Below, one piece after another: positions 1 to 8,046 of a stretch of 64,000 nt of DNA. This DNA is from Capsicum annuum (lineage: Eukaryota > Streptophyta > Magnoliopsida > Solanales > Solanaceae). Positions within the stretch are counted from its first letter, which is position 1, and the number at the start of each line of letters is the position of its first letter. The DNA is taken from the NCBI RefSeq assembly GCF_002878395.1, contig NC_061114.1, positions 145,730,160-145,794,159 of the forward strand, read 5' to 3'. The position numbers and the translations under genes are program-made. The notes under the pieces were generated by a model. The model did not search any database. It worked only from the letters and a program-made list of their open reading frames with translations, and was not told the DNA's origin.

Positions 1-49
1 TTAGATTATCTTGATTTTCTCTAGTTTTTCTAATATATTCTAACATTTT

Positions 50-217
50 TTAATCTGAATAATATCCATTTGGGTAATTATCCAGGTATAACTGTTCTAT
101 CCAATTTATAGTTTCAATTTCATAGTCTAATACTTTTTCTGATAATATTCTCTTAATATCCATAATTTCTATATCTTTAAGTATATATAAGATTAAGATT
201 TTAAGATTATTTATCAT
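50..217 (-). CDS. Small ORF, 55 aa, upstream member of a tandem pair (viral, unknown function)
   Basis: An open frame from ATG at 217-215 to TAA at 52-50 gives 55 residues. The N-terminal half shares the core KILILY(I/V)LKDIEI, then a DI..I...EK pattern, with the ORF at 359-559, about 318 bp away. The protein is rich in Ile, Leu, Lys and Glu with a probable amphipathic helix. The C-terminal half has several Tyr, Asn and Asp. I recognise no family. It lies beyond the candidate viral promoter and poly(A) signal, so on a circular viral map it would sit in the leader or in an extra 5' gene. It may instead be sequence picked up at integration. Confidence 0.4.
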   Translation of the reverse strand: MINNLKILILYILKDIEIMDIKRILSEKVLDYEIETINWIEQLYLDNYPNGYYSD

Positions 218-358
218 TTAAAATTGGTTAAATACTTTATTATAATATTTTTTTAGTTTTTTATTTTAATCTCATTAATTCTTCTATATTTTTACTAAGA
301 AATTGTATATATTTTATATCTATTTTCCAAAATTCTAAATATAAATAATTTATCATAG

Positions 359-559
359 TTAGTGTATGGGTTTGGTATGTAAGTATTTATAAGAGTAGTT
401 CGGTAGGTGTGGTATATAATTAATTCTAGTTATAAAATATCTATCAAATATTTTTTCCAATATGATTTTTCTTATATCTACTATTTCTATATCCTTAAGT
501 ACATATAAAATGAGTATTTTAAATTTATCTACCATTTCGTCAGTTAAATAATTATCCAT
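359..559 (-). CDS. Small ORF, 66 aa, second member of the tandem pair (viral, unknown function)
   Basis: An open frame of 66 codons whose first half (K-I-L-I-L-Y, LKDIEI, D-I-R, E-K-I-F-D) matches the ORF at 50-217 residue for residue at most positions, while the C-terminal halves have diverged completely. Both copies have an acidic/basic helical N-terminus and a Tyr-rich tail. That amino-acid identity survives while flanking DNA differs suggests the duplication is old and was once under coding constraint. The function is unknown and no catalytic motif is visible. Confidence 0.4.
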   Translation of the reverse strand: MDNYLTDEMVDKFKILILYVLKDIEIVDIRKIILEKIFDRYFITRINYIPHLPNYSYKYLHTKPIH

Positions 560-1028
560 TATTCATAAAATTGTTATTTTCAAAATATTCCCTTCAATCA
601 TGCACATAACAAAATATGATCTCTTTAGATTGCTATATACTAGATTATTCTTAAATAACATATTCTTCTGTCACTATTAGCATGGTAATCTGGATACTTT
701 TCCCTTAAACAACGCCTATACTCTGGTTACTCCCCTATCACAACTTTCTTGCTTCACCGGTTTCACCTTTAGGATGGCATAGTTCTTAGAGATTTTTCTC
801 CTTTTCCACTTTGCTAATAAACTTCTTAACATGCTATTTTTCGAATAATTCTACTATAAAGCAACTAACATGAACTTATTTTATCATTATGATTGTTAGG
901 AATTTATGAATTAAGCTATTCATAATAGTAAATGAATATACCTGTTTTGGTAGTTTTGATAATTCTAAGTTTTGTTCCTTCATAGATTTTTCCATTGAAA
1001 TATACCTATTTTTTAAATAATCAAATAA
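560..1028. other. Non-coding stretch, no gene recognised
   Basis: AT-rich sequence with no ORF of note, no tRNA-like fold and no repeat that I can see. On the viral map it would be transcript leader downstream of the promoter at 1102-1109. Confidence 0.4.
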
Positions 1029-1034
1029 TTTATT
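1029..1034 (-). terminator. Candidate viral poly(A) signal AATAAA
   Basis: On the minus strand AATAAA lies about 70 nt downstream of the TATA box at 1109-1102. Plant pararetroviruses place the poly(A) signal just downstream of the transcription start, because the genomic RNA is terminally redundant. In AT-rich DNA such hexamers are common, so the support is positional. Confidence 0.35.
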
Positions 1035-1101
1035 GTAGACAAGAGAGAGTTTTTTGCTTCAATCATATGAAGGCTTGCCTTCCTCTGAGCAAATGCTCTT
1101 C

Positions 1102-1109
1102 TATTTATA
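1102..1109 (-). promoter_or_regulatory. Candidate TATA box of the viral genomic RNA
   Basis: The minus strand reads TATAAATA followed by a more GC-rich stretch containing AGAGCATTTGCTC, a short inverted repeat, and then GAGGAAGGCAAGCC. A TATA box in the large intergenic region, after the last ORF, with a poly(A) signal soon after, is the layout of caulimovirid 35S-type promoters. A start site near 1075 is inferred by distance. Confidence 0.4.
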
Positions 1110-1479
1110 TTTTTAAGAAAACCCATAAACGTTTTACATTTTTACATCTGTCCTAATCTATTACCTACCTACTTAACAAAAGTCTTTACACCTATCTATA
1201 AAAGTAGAAAAACTTTACAAAGGTCCTAAATTATTTCTACAAAAGGACAAAACTTAGTAATGGCATTTTGCCAAAAGGTCAAAAAGTAACTAATAATTTA
1301 CGTAAATGAATTAAGAAAGATATCTAATCTTCCATCTGTCATTTTCTAGCATTAACTTGGCTTCTTTATGTCACTTCATTAACTTGTCTTCTTTTTATTA
1401 TTGCTCCGTCTTCTTTTTATTGCTCTGTATCTCCATTATTGCTATATATCTTGCATCTTCCGGCTGTTGATTTCTTCTT
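1110..1479. other. Viral large intergenic region upstream of the TATA box
   Basis: Between the end of the last viral ORF and the TATA box on the minus strand. This is where enhancer elements of the promoter would lie. I see no clear as-1 (TGACG) pair. There are several AAAGT and CTTT short motifs around 1180-1270, which may be chance. Confidence 0.3.
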
Positions 1480-1941
1480 CTATTCTAGTTGAAATTCTGG
1501 GACAATATTATCTTCTCCATTATATTTTGAACATAGATGGTTTGAATATTTATGTCCAATTAACTTGCAATATCTGGTTAATAATTCTTTCAAAATAAAT
1601 TTTTCTCTAATGGCTCTGGCAATAGTTTTTTTCTCTGGATTGAGTAACGTGAAGATTAATTGCCTAATGTATTCCATATCTGCTTCTCGTAGTTCCTTTG
1701 AATTTAAGTATACTATTACATTACCTTTTGAATAATAACTCCATATGGGATTTCCATTGCGAAAAGTGTTTGCTAACTCTTGAAGAATTGTGGATAGTTT
1801 GATAATTCTCTTATTTGCATAAAAATTTGCTATCTCAATTCTAGGTATTTCTGGTGGTGGAATAATATCTTCTGGTATAATCATATCTCGGGTCATTCCT
1901 ATTTTTACAACTTGTATAGGTGATTTAACTTCATCATACAA
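1480..1941 (-). pseudogene. Viral 3' ORF, C-terminal part (position of ORF4)
   Basis: A 153-codon frame after the polymerase. It includes a proline-rich stretch (IIPPPEIPRIEIANFY), then a mixed helical region and a C-terminal K-L-I-G-H-K-Y-S-N-H-L-C-S-K-Y segment holding two His and one Cys. The reading continues upstream in other frames (around 1960-2220), so frameshifts separate it from 2230-2613. Last-ORF position matches the transactivator/viroplasmin gene of caulimo-, cavemo- and solendoviruses, but I do not see a diagnostic transactivator motif, so the role is inferred from position alone. Confidence 0.5.
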
Positions 1942-2229
1942 TATCTCTGCTGGTACCGTGTAAAATTTTATAAAAAATAGGTTACCTTTGATATTCTTTT
2001 AAAAATGTTAAATGAATCATATATTTTAGGTATATTGGATATTTAATTTTCTTCTTGGGTATATATGGTACTAAGTAGTCCATATTCGTAACATGTTTTA
2101 ACTAGACTTGGTTTGGTTTTGGGTAAAACAATTAGCTTATTGTATCCGGTTAGCTTCTGGGTTATGTAATTCGTATGTCGTTCTTGGATGTTTATAGCTC
2201 TGGGGGTGGTATTTAAGAAGGTTTGTATT

Positions 2230-2613
2230 TTATAAATATTTTCTATGTATGTTCGGGCTGTATAGTTGTAGGTCTTTGTATTGGTTTAAACTATCTCGGT
2301 ATGTGGTAATTTGTGGAGGTATGAACATATGATCTTTTGGTGTATTTGGAATAAATGGTTTATCAAATAGCCTATTTAGGTTCATATTTGTATTTTTCCT
2401 AACTCCTTTGCTTGTACCTGCAGAAGTAGATTGATAAACATTATGGGTTTTATGGAGTGTCCCAACGTCTCCTTCTAGCTCTGGAATTTTAATGTCTTCC
2501 AATCGACATAGCTCTGCACACTGCTGAGTTAGCTGATTTGTAGCTATAGACTTCAGTTTAACTTCACTAGTCTTTAGCTTTTCTATTTCATTACCCATAT
2601 TGTCCACTTTCAT
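2230..2613 (-). pseudogene. Viral 3' ORF, N-terminal part (coiled coil)
   Basis: A 127-codon frame. The open reading continues upstream of its ATG to about 2690, overlapping the end of the polymerase frame, which stops at 2669. Residues 1-55 are heptad-like (K, E and L rich, with Cys in QQCAELCRLEDIKIPELEG) and probably form a coiled coil. The rest is Ser/Thr/Asn-rich and then Tyr/Pro-rich. It is likely one gene with 1480-1941, broken by frameshifts near 2220 and 1960. No family recognised beyond position. Confidence 0.5.
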
Positions 2614-2668
2614 TGAAAGCGTAGTTAGGGTGTTGAATATCTTTTCTAGAGTATCCTCTTCTATTATA

Positions 2669-2995
2669 TCAGTCTGTGTACCTTTGTCTTGATATGTAAT
2701 CTACAATAACATTTTTGTTAGCACTAGTTACTTCAATTGTAAATGTGAAATTTAATATATTCAAGACTAGTCTTCGAATCTCTTTTGTTGTAACTGAATT
2801 TTGTATTTTCTTTGTTAGCCACCAATGTACCTGTGTATTATCTGTTCGTACAATAAACTTGTTATATACAATATATGGCTCAAATGCTAATAAACATTTA
2901 TATAATGAGCATAATTTTTTTTTTTATTTATTTCTCATTTTATTTCTGTTTCATTAAACGTACCTGAGTAGTAGCTACAATGGTGTTCTAATTTT
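2669..2995 (-). pseudogene. Viral polymerase, RNase H domain
   Basis: This continues the reverse transcriptase frame after a TAA at about 2995 and a frameshift at the homopolymer run near 2910. Visible RNase H features are an upstream EADASEYSYGG (the first catalytic Asp, in the preceding segment), a R-T-D-N-T-Q-V motif (third catalytic Asp) with W-W after it, and the terminal N-V-I-V-D-Y-I-S-R-Q block that in caulimovirids carries the last catalytic Asp. It ends at TGA 2671-2669. The enzyme degrades the RNA strand during reverse transcription. Confidence 0.75.
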
Positions 2996-2997
2996 TC

Positions 2998-4042
2998 TTA
3001 TTCATATCTATATTTAAGTACTCCTCCATAACTATATTCACTAGCATCTGCTTCTATTATATATATAAATTTTCTATTTTCGTCTGGAAATTGTAATTTT
3101 GGTAATTCTTTACAAAGTATTTTTATTTTCTGAACTTGTTTTTTATCTTCTTCGTTATAATTATATTCCACATCCTTTTTTAATTTTTTCTGTAAGGGCT
3201 TTAGATTTTCTGCTAATTTTGGTATATATTCTCTTACTTGGTTTACTAATCCTAAAAATGATTGTAATTTATTTTTTGTATCTAATTCTTCTGTTGAATT
3301 TATTATTTTTTGTACTATATGTTGTTGCATGTTTACTCCACTTTTATCTATTTGTATTCCTAAAAATTCTATTTGATTTTTCATAATTTCAGCTTTCTTC
3401 TCACTTAAACTTATTCCCGAATTTTCTATTATATCTGTAAATTGTTCTAATAACTTTAAATGTTCTTCTTTTGTTTTTGTATATAATAGTATATCATCTA
3501 TGTATACTATACAATTAGGTAATTGTATAAAATAACTATCCATAAAATATTGATATCTACCTGGTGCATTTTTATATGTCAATGGTAGTACATTCCATTC
3601 ATAAAATCCTTGTGATACCGTAAATGCTGTTAATTTCTTAGATTCTTCTACTAACTTTAAATGGTAAAATCCTGATTTATAATCAAATTTACTAAAGTAG
3701 CTATATCCTTGTATTTGTCTTATTTTTAATATCTTATTTGGTATTGGGTAATTATATGTCATAGTTTTTGCATTTAAATTTCTGTAATCAATAACCATTC
3801 TACTTTTTTCTTTTTTTTGTTCGCTATGTTTATTTACTATAAATGCTGGGCTATTATGTTTACTATTACTTTTTTGTATGTATTATTTTTGTAATAATTC
3901 TTCTATGTTCATTTTAAATTCTTTTAAATCGTCAAAATTATATGTTAATGATTTTTGAGTTATTATGTTATTTTTATCTATTACTTTAATTTTTATAGTG
4001 ATTTTATGTTTTTCCCATCCTTTTAATGGATCTTCACTATAT
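2998..4042 (-). pseudogene. Viral reverse transcriptase domain
   Basis: The best-preserved gene of the virus: 266 codons open at 3798-2998 and the same frame continuing upstream to 4042 with one internal stop near 3882. Visible RT blocks are VIDYRNLNAKT (fingers), YFSKFDYKSGFYHL (block A with catalytic Asp), the G-F-Y-E-W-N-V-L-P-L block, YIDDILLYTKT (YxDD box with both catalytic Asp), then FLGIQIDKSG and the L-Q-S-F-L-G-L-V-N connection. The usual N-A-P-G-R-Y-Q follows the LPL-T block. All catalytic residues are present, although the full frame is interrupted. It copies pregenomic RNA into DNA in the cytoplasm. Confidence 0.9.
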
Positions 4043-4590
4043 AATTATTCTAATTTTTTCTTAATTATTTCTATCTTACTTATTGAAAATATAGTTATTT
4101 TAAATACGACCAATTCTATTATATCTTCAATATTTTTTATATTTTTTAATTTTTGTGTAATGTTTTCACTTCCTTCTATCCAATCAGTTTCCTTTCTTAT
4201 TTTATTAGCAACTCTTTTTGCTCTTACTTTCTGTTTACATAGTGTTGTAAACCACCAATTCATTCTAGCTATTATATGTGGGTATAATTTATCTAAAAAT
4301 GACATTCCTAAAAGTATATCTTTTGATGTTAGCTCATAATTATAGATTTCTTTTATTGTTAATATTTTATCTTATACTTGTGTTTTTACATTCTTAGCTT
4401 TATAAGTAATTAAGCTTCCTTCGTTATTAAATCCTTTAACTATTATTGGTGTTTTTAATTTATCCCATTTACTTTTTGGTAAACAATTATATCTACATAA
4501 ATTAGCTTCTGCTCTTGTATCTATCATAGGCGTATAATATCTACTGTAATACCCTTCTACTACTATCTTCATTAATACATATATTTTCAT
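4043..4590 (-). pseudogene. Viral aspartic protease domain at the polymerase N-terminus
   Basis: The frame opens at ATG 4590-4588 and is in phase with the reverse transcriptase, with stops at about 4372 and 4042. The retropepsin core is recognisable: M-I-D-T-R-A-E-A-N-L-C at the flap side, an L-P-K-S-K-W block, and a D-I-L-L-G-M-S-F-L-D-K-L-Y-P-H second half around 4310-4270. The catalytic triplet expected as DTG reads DTR, a G-to-R change that should abolish activity. The ATG overlaps the stop of the upstream ORF by four bases (ATGA), a typical compact viral junction. Confidence 0.75.
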
Positions 4591-5801
4591 ATCACATTAA
4601 AGCTCTTCTTAAGAATAAGTTCTCTATTATATGTTATAGATAATTGTGTATGCTCTATATTATATGGTTTTACTTGTTCTAGCCATTTTATTCCTAATAT
4701 TATGTCTGCTTTTTGCATTTCTTCCTTTATTTCAAATTCTATTTTTACTTTTCTAACTCTTATTGTTTTTTTTCTGCTATATTTTTAGTGATTATTAAGC
4801 TTCTTGGTAGATCTGGGCATATATTATTGTCAGATTTTATTTCCTCATTTTTATTAGATATCTTGCTATATAATCTTCTTCTTGTCCTATATTTAAGAGT
4901 ATTAAATATTCTTTTTCATTTATTGTTCCTGTTAGGTAATATTGGTTTAAATTAGTTGTTGAACTTGTTTCATAACTTGTTCTTTTTGATGAACTTGATG
5001 ATTCTGGTTTTTCATAAGCTATTCTTTTTGTTGTGCTTATTCTATCATTTATTATTTCTAAATTTTCTTCTATATCTATGTCTCTATAACTATAATCATT
5101 ATTATCAATTGTTTTTACAAATTGTTAGAAAGGACTTTCTATTTGTATTTTGTTAATTTTATTTTTTTCCATTATTTTATGTTTTGTTGTTAATACATAT
5201 AGATTTTTACATGTTGCTGTAAATATTTTACTTCCTGGGATTAGTTCTATTCCTGATATTTTCCAATATAATACTAATGATTTATCTATATTTTTATCTG
5301 TTATTGCTACTGAATAATTTGCACTTATTATAAATTTAAATTTTTGGTATATTAAATTTCCTTTATGACAGTTATTATACTTTTTTCTATAGGTTTTATA
5401 ATTATATCATCTGCTAGGTATAATTCTATTGGTGTATTTATTCCTTCTCTGAAACATGCTTTTATAAATATCTCTGTACCATATTTTATTAGGTCTCTAA
5501 TTATTATATCGTTTATTTCTTTATTAATTATCCTTTTTGTTACTAGTGGTATACTAGCTTTACCTTTTGCATATCTACAGTCTATTACGTGTTCTTTTTG
5601 GCTTACTACGTAGTATTCTTCTTTTCTTTTACTAAATATGTTTTTTATTGTTGGTATTTTAAATATTTTTTCTATACTTAAATCTAATTCTTTTTCTTTT
5701 ATTTCATCAAATATGTGACTATCAAATATTATTTTTTGATTTGCTCCTTCTTCACTTAAATATTCTTCCTTTGTTATTACTTTTATATCTTCTTCAGTCA
5801 T
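4587..5801 (-). pseudogene. Viral movement protein with a retropepsin-like C-terminal tail
   Basis: Starts at ATG 5801, overlapping the capsid ORF stop by 8 nt. The first 149 codons are open (5801-5352). The block R-Y-A-K-G-K-A-S-I-P followed by FIKACFREGINTPIELYLAD resembles the core of the 30K-superfamily movement proteins of caulimovirids, which line tubules through plasmodesmata. The frame continues with a few interruptions to about 4970, where Y-Y-L-T-G-T-I-N-E-K-E-Y-L-I-L-L-N-I-G and, after a frameshift, A-D-I-I-L-G-I-K-W-L-E-Q look like the two halves of a retropepsin fold lacking the catalytic DTG. It ends at TGA 4589-4587, overlapping the polymerase ATG. Confidence 0.7.
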
Positions 5802-7060
5802 TTAATTCATCTAATTCACTATCTATTTCATTATCTGTTTAATTCTCTGAAATTTCATATATACTATCTCCACTTTCTAAAACGTAATCTATATAATCCA
5901 TCTGCATATATTCTGTATTTTCTATTTTTATTTCTGATATTTGTTTATTTTTTGGGTTTTTAGGTAATTTACAATCTCTAGCTAAATGTCCTATTTTTTT
6001 GCAATTATAACAAGTACATACTTTTATAGATTTCTTTTTCCTATATGGTCTTTTATGTTTATAATTTTTTACATAATATCTTTTTCTTGGTTTCTTATAT
6101 TTATATTTTGATTTTTTGCATTTCTTATATTTCTTATGTCTTCCTTTTTTCTTATAATATCTTTCTTCGCATCCAAATTGAGGTGCTATTTTATCTTTGC
6201 AACATGCTAAATTTCTTATTAATTCTTTTCCATTTTTATTTCTTCTCTATATTTTTCACATAAGTTTCTATACCATTGTTGTAAAAATTTTATTCTTGCT
6301 CCTAAAGTATCTACTATTTTTGCCTCATCCAAACTTTTTATTATTTTTGAGCTAAATGGTTCAGGTAATTTATTAAAATATAATTTTCTTATTTCTTTAC
6401 TATCTTCTGTATTATATGTTCCTTTATAATAATATTCTTTAAATGTGCAAGTATACTCATCTATGTAACACATATTACATATTGCTAATTTTAACATTAA
6501 ATTCCTATTTGTATCTTTTTCTTCATTTTATTCTTCTTCTGTTGTTGTCATGCTGTAAATTCGTCTTTTATAGCTATTTCATATTTTTGTAATAATTCTA
6601 TAGGTGTTAGTTTAGTTGTAGTTGTTGATGATGTTTCTTCTGTAGGTTTGTCAGTTCTTAATACCCTTTTACTATTTTCAGTTAGATTTGAAAACCATAA
6701 TTTCACTGTTCCTATTAGTGTTCTTTCTATATATTCTGGTGCATCTGTTACATTTATATTATTATCTAATAATTATTTTGTCATATATGCTATCTATAAT
6801 TGTATTATTTTTTCTGTATCTATTACACAATCTAAGTCTAAAAATTTATAATTTTTATTAACTATTTGTTTTGGCGTCCATTTGTCATATTCATCTTTTA
6901 GATTATATCTTTTGAATTTATTCTTATAATATGTAAGTTTTCTTATTTCTGATGTTCTAGGTATTATATTTTCATCTTCTTTTTTATCAAGAGTATTTCT
7001 TTTTCTGTGTTTCTATTTTCTAAGTTTTCTTCATTAATTAATTCTTGTTTTTCATTAATT
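5794..7060 (-). pseudogene. Viral capsid protein with CCHC zinc knuckle
   Basis: Capsid remnant read from about 7060 to TGA 5796-5794. It contains an E-R-T-L-I-G-T-V-K-L-W-F segment (6680-6720) and the 92-codon open part 6497-6219 with C-N-M-C-Y-I-D-E-Y-T-C and a GARIKFLQQWYRNLCEKY block, both typical of caulimovirid capsids. A basic Lys/Arg/Tyr-rich stretch follows (6200-6040), then a zinc knuckle at 6012-5971 and an acidic C-terminus (5950-5800, many Asp/Glu). Several stops and frame changes break it. The knuckle and basic arm bind the genomic RNA during packaging. Confidence 0.75.
5971..6012 (-). other. CCHC zinc knuckle of the capsid protein
   Basis: Fourteen codons reading CYNCKKIGHLARDC, a perfect C-X2-C-X4-H-X4-C knuckle, the nucleic-acid binding signature of retroviral Gag and caulimovirid capsid proteins. 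It is intact in this copy. Confidence 0.9.
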
Positions 7061-7600
7061 TCAATTTTTTTTTGTATTTTTTAAGATTTCTGTATATGTT
7101 TCACTATCTTTCGAATCATAATTATCTGTTTCTTCAACATCTATTGTATTTATTTCTAATTCCTTGGTTTCTATTTCTTTATTGCTTATTTCTAATTTTT
7201 CTTTAAATTGATTTATTTCATTTAATAATTTTTGTTCTTTATCTTTTGGTTCTTTTTCTTTCTGTCTTTTTTCATACAAATCTTTTAGCATTTGTAGTTC
7301 TTTTTCTAATTCAACAATCCTACTATTTTTAGTTTATTCTATTTTTCGTATTTCTTTTTTAGTTTATTTTTTTATTTTTTCTATTTCTTTTTTTCTATCT
7401 ATTTCTTCATTTTCTTTTTCTATTCTTACCATAGCTGTCAATTTATCTTCTAATTTTAATTCTTCTTTTTCTAACATTAAATATAAATGTTCACCTATTT
7501 TCTTATACCTTCTTCCTAGATTAGAAAATACTATTTTTATTTTTAAACCTTTATGATTTTCATATATTTTTTCATCTATTATAAATTCTTCTTTATTCAT
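7061..7600 (-). pseudogene. Viral ORF with long coiled coil, upstream of the capsid
   Basis: A 78-codon open piece (7600-7364) runs into stops near 7360-7330 and resumes as a 76-codon piece (7291-7061). The first part has a short mixed domain, then the whole reads as Lys/Glu/Ile/Leu heptads (LYEKRQKEKEPKDKEQKLL), ending in an acidic Asp/Glu/Ser stretch. This is a coiled coil and then an acidic region, as found N-terminal to the capsid domain in the large first ORF of cavemoviruses. It may have been one ORF with the capsid. The homopolymer at 7064-7080 is a likely frameshift site. Confidence 0.55.
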
Positions 7601-7603
7601 TTT

Positions 7604-7825
7604 TTATTTAATTTTTAATAGATCATGTTGGTATGTATATTCTAGACTATCTATTGTTGATTCTAAATTTGATATTTCTTCTTTTTGTGCATTTATTGAG
7701 TTTTTACTAACTCAGACAATTATGTTATATTGCAGTCTTTCTATCCTTATTTTTAATTCTTTACATTTTTTAGATATTGTTTGCTTTAATTCTTTATATT
7801 TTGATAATTTTTCTACTTTATTCAT
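7604..7825 (-). pseudogene. Small viral ORF, 73 aa coiled coil, one internal stop
   Basis: Runs from ATG 7825-7823 to TAA 7606-7604, ending 3 nt before the ATG of the next ORF at 7600. One in-frame TGA lies about midway. The product is Lys/Glu/Ile/Leu-rich and heptad-like (KLSKYKELKQTISKKCKELK), then I-S-N-L-E-S-T-I-D-S-L-E. It is the first ORF after the priming site. Function unknown; its position fits a small 5' ORF of a caulimovirid. Confidence 0.45.
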
Positions 7826-7961
7826 CTAAATAATATTTTGGGGAATATCTAAATTTAGTTTTATCAAATAAGTCAGTCATAATTAATAAATTAATCAAAT
7901 AATAAATTAATTAAATAAATTCTCCAAATATATATTACTTTCATAACTTTAAATAGTATAA

Positions 7962-7973
7962 GCTCTGATACCA
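7962..7973 (-). promoter_or_regulatory. Primer binding site for initiator tRNA-Met (pararetrovirus)
   Basis: The minus strand reads TGGTATCAGAGC, the exact complement of the 3' end of plant initiator tRNA-Met, used by all Caulimoviridae to prime minus-strand DNA and by convention position 1 of their maps. It sits about 140 nt upstream of the first viral ORF and fixes the orientation and start of the element. Confidence 0.9.
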
Positions 7974-7990
7974 ATTGTAGGGGGATGCGT

Positions 7991-8046
7991 ATAACTTGTG
8001 TGGTAAAATAGATCTATTATAAATAACTTGTGTGGTAAAATAGATC
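7991..8046. repeat. Perfect 24-bp direct repeat at the virus/LTR junction
   Basis: 7991-8014 and 8023-8046 are identical (beginning ATAACTTGTG, ending ATAGATC), spaced at a 32-bp period. The second copy ends exactly where homology to the element A LTR begins. It may be a viral repeat or filler DNA made at the integration or repair joint. Confidence 0.85.

Larger units (their letters stand above)
50..559. repeat. Diverged tandem duplication, period about 318 bp
   Basis: The stretch around 165-180 and that around 483-498 are nearly identical (ATTTCTATATC then T/C, TTAA), and similarity extends roughly over 120-240 against 438-560. It covers the N-terminal halves of the two small ORFs. Confidence 0.55.
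1..8046 (-). mobile_element. Endogenous pararetrovirus (caulimovirid), solendovirus/cavemovirus-like, decayed
   Basis: A strongly AT-rich block read on the minus strand, with the gene order of a plant pararetrovirus: tRNA-Met priming site (7973-7962), coiled-coil ORFs, capsid protein with CCHC zinc knuckle, movement protein, aspartic protease, reverse transcriptase with YIDD, RNase H, then a 3' ORF. No LTRs flank it, as expected for Caulimoviridae, which integrate passively. Capsid before movement protein before polymerase on separate ORFs is the order known for Cavemovirus and Solendovirus, the latter including the tobacco vein clearing virus type integrated in many Solanaceae; the genus is inferred from order only. 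Adjacent genes overlap by 8 nt (capsid/movement) and 4 nt (movement/polymerase). The frames carry several stops and at least two frameshifts, so this is a fossil copy. The left end is cut by the window. The right end abuts a truncated gypsy LTR at about 8047. Confidence 0.88.

Noticed and set aside
3099..6263. Several hydrophobic plus-strand ORFs (for example 3099-3386, 3965-4339, 4713-5156, 6045-6263) that look like membrane proteins
   Set aside because: They are antisense to viral genes. Lys/Ile-rich coding DNA read backwards gives Phe/Leu/Ile-rich frames by composition alone.
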